Source: Macrolepiota albuminosa (lineage: Eukaryota > Basidiomycota > Agaricomycetes > Agaricales > Agaricaceae). Taken from it: a stretch of 64,000 nt of DNA. The stretch is from positions 767,270-831,269 of the forward strand of contig JAMWFC010000058.1 in NCBI GenBank assembly GCA_027475525.1, given 5' to 3'. Within the stretch, counting starts at the first letter, position 1; every line of letters starts with the position of its first letter. The notes under the pieces were generated by a model. The model searched no databases and was not told the origin of the DNA. It saw only the letters and a program-made list of their open reading frames with translations. Below, piece after piece: positions 59,221-64,000 of this stretch. A program made the translations under genes and the position numbers.

Positions 59221-60216
59221 TCAAAAGAAGTATGTACTTAAAGGCTTCGGATCGCCCACTGCCTATAATCCCTGTATTTCTTTAAGAAATGTCGTAATGT
59301 CTGTTTTGCACTCTAATAGTTTGTCACTTTGACAAAATATACCTTCAAACACTTCTGATGACTCGTTAGTCTACAATATCTTTCAGTATGAGGGTAGATC
59401 AGGTCTGGACCAGAGCTAACTGACCGTGATATCATAGAACTGGAGTTCTTGCCACTCTTCATCCTCCTCAGCGCGAATTGCTTGCAACATTTCACGTCTA
59501 ACAACAGATAAACCCCCCTGTGCCTGGCCACTTCCCTTGTCTTCCGTTTTTCGAGCTGTGACTTGAACCTCGCGGCTTTCTCCGGAAGATTTTTTTTCTT
59601 TTTTGGGAAGCGCAACTGGTGCGGGTTCATCAGGGTCTGGTGGTGGACCATCGTCAGAATCAGAGTCATTGCCAGAACGATTCCTCTTGTTTTTTCGGGA
59701 AAGCATGTCAAGGTAAGTCAGAGTGGGCCGAAATTGGTGTGTTTGACTGATAGGATGAAGATGAAGCTGACCTGAATCAAGCTACATTGAATAGTACAAC
59801 TTAATTAACAAGTCGTGCTCACCATTCCGAACGATACCCAACATGTATGAACTTTTTTGAGGCACTTCTTCGCTTTGCATACGAATTTCGCTCAACCTCA
59901 ACTCTTCTCCCTCGCGTTCTTTGCCTTTGGTCTCCTGATTCTTCTCGCGATCGTCCTCTCCACGTGCAGCTCCGAGTTCTTTTGAACGCTCAACATTCCA
60001 TACTTCAGAGCGCGTGTCTGCAGGAAGATGGACCTCCAGTCTGCGGACCTTAGGTTTGATCCTGGCTGTTATTCGCTTTCCGCTGAGAACCGCTGAAGGA
60101 GGCACTTGCAAGGGACGGGTTAACAATGGAAACTGGTGCATATGAGTGTTCGGAAATTGCGCAGTCGAATAGCAAATCGGCAATACACTGATGATTTCAG
60201 CATCTGAATCCTCCAT
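59221..60216 (-). CDS. RPC37: RNA polymerase III subunit Rpc37 (RPC5/Sin-like)
   Basis: This TFIIF-like subunit of RNA polymerase III is involved in termination and reinitiation on tRNA and 5S genes. From MEDSDAEIISVLPICYSTAQ the first exon continues with MHQFPLLTRPLQVPPSAVLS, ARIKPKVRRLEVHLPADTRS and EVWNVERSKELGAARGEDD, the Sin_N-type region that dimerises with Rpc53. The later exon has LHPISQTHQFRPTLTYLDML, a Lys/Glu/Pro-rich acidic stretch (SGNDSDSDDGPPPDPDEPAP) and EEDEEWQELQFYDI, with ESSEVFE in the following exon. The last short exon ends at TGA 59223-59221; that exon is the least certain part. Family membership is well supported by the order of blocks. Confidence 0.88.
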
Positions 60217-62049
60217 TGCTGGACCTTGTACTGTTGCTCTAGAAAGAGTATAGATAATGAATTACTTTTGATCGACTAAATATTTCCATGGACGTTACGT
60301 AAGGGTTAAGTACTTTAAGTACTGGGATAAAACTTTTAATTTCATCTCATTTCTAGTGTAGTCATTGCGCAACTCTGTGTATTTCATTTGCAGTGGTGGC
60401 AAGCTTTCCTTATGGGGTTTTGATGCTACTCCACTTGCCCATTTTTCATATACTACTTACTAGGTCTATCGGGATGTATCCTTACAGATTCGTCCTTAGC
60501 TATTAATTTAGCGGAGGTAGATAACAGAATAGTAACATAGTAACATCGAAAAAAATATTGTACTTGAACTTAAAATAGTATTTCAATAGTATTTGTAATA
60601 GAATTTGAATAGAAATAAAGAAAAAAAATATAATATTTATCAATTATTCTAAACAATGTCTTTATAATATTTTGGGCCAGAAAGTTGAAAGAATATTTTA
60701 GCACTCGATGCAGAGAACACTGTTTTTTAGCAAAAGAATGTAAAAATATGGTAAAAATAATCCAAATAGTTTTGAAATTTTATTTGAATGTTTCTGTCAA
60801 AAACATTGAAAAGAATATTGTAATTGAACTTAAAATGGTATTTCAATGGTATTTGTAATAGAATTTGAATAGAAATAAAGAAAAAAATTATAATATTTAT
60901 CAATTATTCTAAACAATGTCTTTATGATATTTTGGGCAGGGAAGTTGAAAGAATATTTTAATGTCAGGAAGAATACTTCCATAAGGAAAAAAGAAAAAGT
61001 ATTGAATCAGATCTATAGATATTTCTTGAATATCTTTTAAATTACTTTTTAATATGCTTTTTCATTGTCATTGTCAAAAACAATGTAATAACAATCAGGG
61101 CCAATGGTTTGATTGTTTTTGGTGTCCTTTCACAATATTCTGCCATGTAACAATCAAAAAGTATTGTGACTAATCTGTCACAATTTTCTTTGAATATTTT
61201 AATGCAAAGAATTTAGAAAGAAATTAGATGTGATAATACAATACTTTGTCCTAAAACATGCAAAAAGAAATCAAATAATATTCAGACCTCATTTTGGAGC
61301 ATGTCATAGGCCTACATCACACCATGCTTACTAATACCTCAATTTCTACCTTGATTTTATTGCAACTGCTACCTCATTCTATTTAGCCTATGCACTCATC
61401 TGTTGTTGATGTGTTTGCATCAAATGCTATCACACATCTTGGTAATTCTGTCTCTTCTTTCACTATCTGCTATTTACCAACTTGCTATGTAAGCCACCAG
61501 CTAATTATGGTCCATGTCCACTACAACTATTCAAGTTCAGCTCAAAATCTGTCGATACAATACTTGAATCTACTCGTCTAAAACCTTGTTTATTGAGATG
61601 TAAAGCTTTGACAGTTTCTCAGGCCTTGCCTGCACTCAGCTCTTTAAGCTCCCCAGCATATCACATGACTATATCTGATATACCCAGTCGCTCTTTTTCT
61701 AATATTTTGCCTCTGGGAGTCTCAGATAACAATGTTCTTGGAAACCTATCTCTTGCTGTGAGGCTAAAAGCTAAAGCCTTTTTCTCTTTATTTCCAAGAG
61801 TCCCATCAAAGTTCCTCTCACTTGAGAAAAGATAGTTAGAACTAAAACTTCAGCAGCCGTCTTGAAGAAGAAGATAGAAATAGCTAGACCATTTGATCTT
61901 AAATGTTCCTCTCCTCAGTACTGGAGAGTTTGGGATATTCCTGTTACAGATAGTTGATCAATCAATGAAGTTTGTAAAGCAAGAAGTAGATAGCATGCTA
62001 TAGTACAGGGCATCACAAAGCATAGAAAATATATGAACAAAATGAGGAT
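60217..62049. other. AT-rich intergenic region with no recognised gene
   Basis: Base composition changes abruptly at about 60240: long A/T runs, no clear exons. The region holds a diverged direct repeat (60545-60960) and plus-strand open frames at 61390-61835 that show no conserved content. It looks like gene-poor, repeat-derived DNA unlike the rest of the window. Confidence 0.6.
60545..60960. repeat. Diverged direct repeat, two copies of about 155 bases, 260 bases apart
   Basis: The block at about 60545-60700 recurs at about 60805-60960 with a constant offset of 260 and a handful of mismatches (for example tttcaatagt versus tttcaatggt, tttataatat versus tttatgatat). Both copies share gaatttgaatagaaataaag and caattattctaaacaatgtc. 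Unlike the 77-base duplications this pair is diverged and spaced, so it is probably real genomic repeat, perhaps from an AT-rich mobile element. No terminal inverted repeat or target duplication was confirmed. Confidence 0.8.
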
Positions 62050-62055
62050 GCAATG

Positions 62056-62765
62056 TCAAAACCTTCTATGCCTAAGGCTGTCTTTGTAGTCGTAAAAAGT
62101 GTCGGGATTGATCTGACTACCATACAAGAACATGTACATTCCTCTACGACATGGATTTGCATTCATGGCCTATAAAAGGTGGCTTGTTTAGACATTTGAG
62201 ACAACTATGTCAAAACTGAGGAACTAACCTGCTTTTTGTGTGCTTTGAGCATTGCTATAGCCCTCTTCAAGCTATCTAACTCTTGAACAAGGTTAATGCG
62301 TGCAGCTCTACAAAGACAAATCAATAACAGAGCTAACAAGAAGAAGGATACAAAGATACATATTTGATGTGCTGTAAAGCGTTCCAGACAACCAAGTCCT
62401 GCAACTGATGATAATATTTTTTAGCTTTAGGCTCTGTAGGAAGATCAAAGTCAACCAAAAACGGTGGATTGACTTGGAGAAAACCTACTGTCTATGTCAT
62501 CTGGCAACTCACTACAGTCCTTGATCTTACTTGGCCCTCTAGCTTCCAATTTTCTAACCTTTTCCAAGTTTTCAATGTCAACAGTACGTTTCAAGATGTG
62601 AAGAGCTTTTTCAGAAGTTGAGATGTAATTCATGGGCATTACAAGGTGGAAACTGGCGCAGCATTGCAAACAATGCACCAAAGTCACATAACAATCACCA
62701 CAAATAGTGATGAATGTTTTGTTTAGCAACGTTGTGCCTGGAGTCCCACCATCCAACACCAACTA
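62056..62765 (-). pseudogene. Fragments of an unknown coding sequence
   Basis: Minus-strand pieces look like exons of one protein: DGGTPGTTLLNKTF, KALHILKRTVDIENLEKV, DFDLPTEPKAKKYYHQLQDL with VVWNALQHIK, ARINLVQELDSLKRAIAMLK, and a last piece NANPCRRGMYMFLYGSQINP before a stop at 62056. The pieces are separated by intron-like gaps and I could not connect them into one clean frame. I do not recognise the family. It may be a low-expression or decayed gene, or the 3' continuation of the GCN1-like wreck upstream. Confidence 0.35.
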
Positions 62766-62784
62766 ACAAAGTAAATCACATATG

Positions 62785-63640
62785 CAATGACTGGTTTTTC
62801 ATTTTCAATTGTTTTCAGTATCTTCTGCGCAATATTCCTGAGTAAAGAAAGCTTCTGAAATAGGTTTGGCTAAATATCATCAGCTTTTTCATCTGGCATC
62901 AAAACCGCAAGTATGATGTGTGCTCCCAACATTGTTTGTAGTGTACCAGCGACAAGGTATGACCTGCACCAATGTCTTACTTAACGGAAAATACCGACTA
63001 ACAGAGTGATTCACTTACATTACCATTTGTCTCAAAAGTTTAGGAGAATCAGACAACGGTAATACAAGTTCTCCAATAGCTTGGGTATAGGTTTCTGATG
63101 AGATGTTTAGCAGAAAATTGATCTATCATAGCAACAGCATACTTACGTGAATCTCCTTAAATGTATCTATGATCAATTCAACACATGATTACCTAGCACT
63201 CTCTCCAATGTTCTTTGAGGCACTCCTAACTACACTAGTAAGTATACAAACAAGACTATTTGCAATCACCTCATCATTATTCTTCATGCCAGTGATCAGC
63301 TCTGTAATAACAGAATCCCCTTGTGACTGATGCCTCATCAAACTACTTAGAGCTTCTACTGCTTTATTTTACACTGCAACACTCGCTGGATTATTGGCAC
63401 TTTTAATAAATGTCCGTTGAAGTTGTGGAAAGAATAGCTTTACAAATATAGGAATGCATCTCAGCATTGTCGCCAGCGTACCACTTCAAGGTATATTATG
63501 GATAAGGGCCTGCTAAATTTAGGTAGAAGTTTGGCAAACTACAAAGACACTGTTTTAGCAAACAATGTATAATGCAGCAAGGATGCGATCATGACGCTCT
63601 GGACCAAGAACTTCATCAGCAGGAAGTTTCAGCAGTCATA
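62785..63640 (-). pseudogene. Degenerate copy of the GCN1 C-terminal HEAT-repeat region
   Basis: The minus strand reads as a decayed fragment of GCN1, the ribosome-associated activator of the Gcn2 kinase. The order PQLQRTFIKSANNPASVAV, stop, NKAVEALSSLMRHQSQGDSV, ITELITGMKNNDEVIANSLV, VVRSASKNIGESA, stop, SCVELIIDTFKEI, ETYTQAIGELVLPLSDSPKL, SYLVAGTLQTMLGAHIILAV and KLSLLRNIAQKI follows the C-terminal HEAT repeats of fungal GCN1 as I know them. In-frame stops replace the residues expected before NKA and after ESAR, so it cannot encode a working protein without multiple repairs. GCN1 is essential for amino-acid starvation signalling, so an intact copy should exist elsewhere. The fragment sits in AT-rich DNA. 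Confidence 0.6.
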
Positions 63641-63829
63641 GCCTCAACAATATTTCCTTTATCAAGGACACCTTGAAGAGGAGCTTGCCCACGAAAATGT
63701 AGACAATTGCTACAAAAATGACCTCAGTATTACTTTGACCTGAATAGAAAAAACCTATACAGTGATGACGCCCAAAGTTTGATCAGTAACAAATATAGTT
63801 ATAGTGTTACCATACCAAAAAGCTTGCGT

Positions 63830-64000
63830 TGGGCATGCTATAAGTAATATGAGGAGTCCCGGGCAGGTCCCAGAGAACGCACCTGTGAAAATGAGGTAAA
63901 GTCGGTAAGGGGTTGGCAAGTGTAAAGCGCTAAGGTAAAGCGCCTATGAAGTGAGCGGTAAGTGAACACGGCAACGTAAGTGGCAAGAGCATGGTAAGCT
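63830..64000. other. Degenerate ggtaaag/gtaag-rich stretch at the window edge
   Basis: The last 170 bases change back to purine-rich sequence with irregular repeats of short motifs such as gtaaagcgc (twice near 63925-63940) and ggtaag. It runs off the window, so it may be the start of a larger tandem or low-complexity repeat. Confidence 0.35.

Noticed and set aside
61390..61835. Plus-strand open frames in the AT-rich tail
   Set aside because: Composition is biased and no conserved motif or consistent splicing is visible.

Overview
This is nuclear DNA of a filamentous fungus, most likely a mushroom-forming basidiomycete (Agaricomycetes). The evidence is dense protein-coding genes on both strands, nearly all cut by many spliceosomal introns of about 50-60 bases, very short intergenic spacers, and proteins that resemble basidiomycete versions of eukaryotic housekeeping genes. 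No bacterial operons, CRISPR arrays or rRNA genes were seen.

Layout. 1-3.7 kb (minus): the 5' end of the splicing factor ESS2/Bis1, the dynein regulator NudE, and the exosome subunit CSL4. CSL4 shares a 74-base promoter with the pyruvate dehydrogenase E2 gene LAT1 (plus, 3.7-5.3 kb). 5.5-9.7 kb (plus): a coiled-coil basidiomycete protein and the tRNA t6A enzyme KAE1. 9.7-15.4 kb (minus): a GT8 glycosyltransferase, RPS28, lipoyl synthase LIP5 and PEX11. 15.7-30 kb (plus): fumarase FUM1, the INO80 ATPase, and a DHX29-like RNA helicase. 30.6-33.1 kb: RPL22 (minus) and CBF5 (plus), divergent. 34.6-36 kb: a damaged Fus3/Kss1-type MAP kinase gene. 36.2-42.1 kb: a SAP-like nuclear protein (minus), a CYB2-type flavocytochrome b2 (plus) and an MBD4-like DNA glycosylase (minus). 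42.4-46.9 kb (plus): a three-LIM protein and a J-domain protein. 47.2-55 kb: an unknown protein, cyclin H, a DUF1764 protein and SWI1. 56.2-60.2 kb (minus): a large unknown helical protein and Pol III subunit RPC37. 60.2-64 kb is different: AT-rich, with a diverged direct repeat and gene wreckage, including a copy of the GCN1 C-terminal region with in-frame stops.

Functional links. LIP5 makes the lipoyl cofactor that LAT1 carries. LAT1, FUM1 and the CYB2 enzyme all belong to lactate/pyruvate/TCA metabolism. RPS28, RPL22, CBF5 and CSL4 belong to ribosome and RNA biogenesis. INO80 and SWI1 are subunits of chromatin remodellers. These are neighbours in a compact genome, not a proven cluster.

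The most striking signal is technical. Twelve places carry a perfect tandem duplication whose period is exactly 77 bases although the sequences are unrelated to each other. That is the signature of a de Bruijn assembly with k=77 in which overlaps were not trimmed. In the three duplications that lie inside reading frames, one base is also missing beside the duplication, so the genes are broken on paper but probably intact in the organism. I found no convincing new biological system. The best biological leads are the damaged MAP kinase gene, the large unknown gene at 56.2-59.1 kb and the decayed AT-rich tail.
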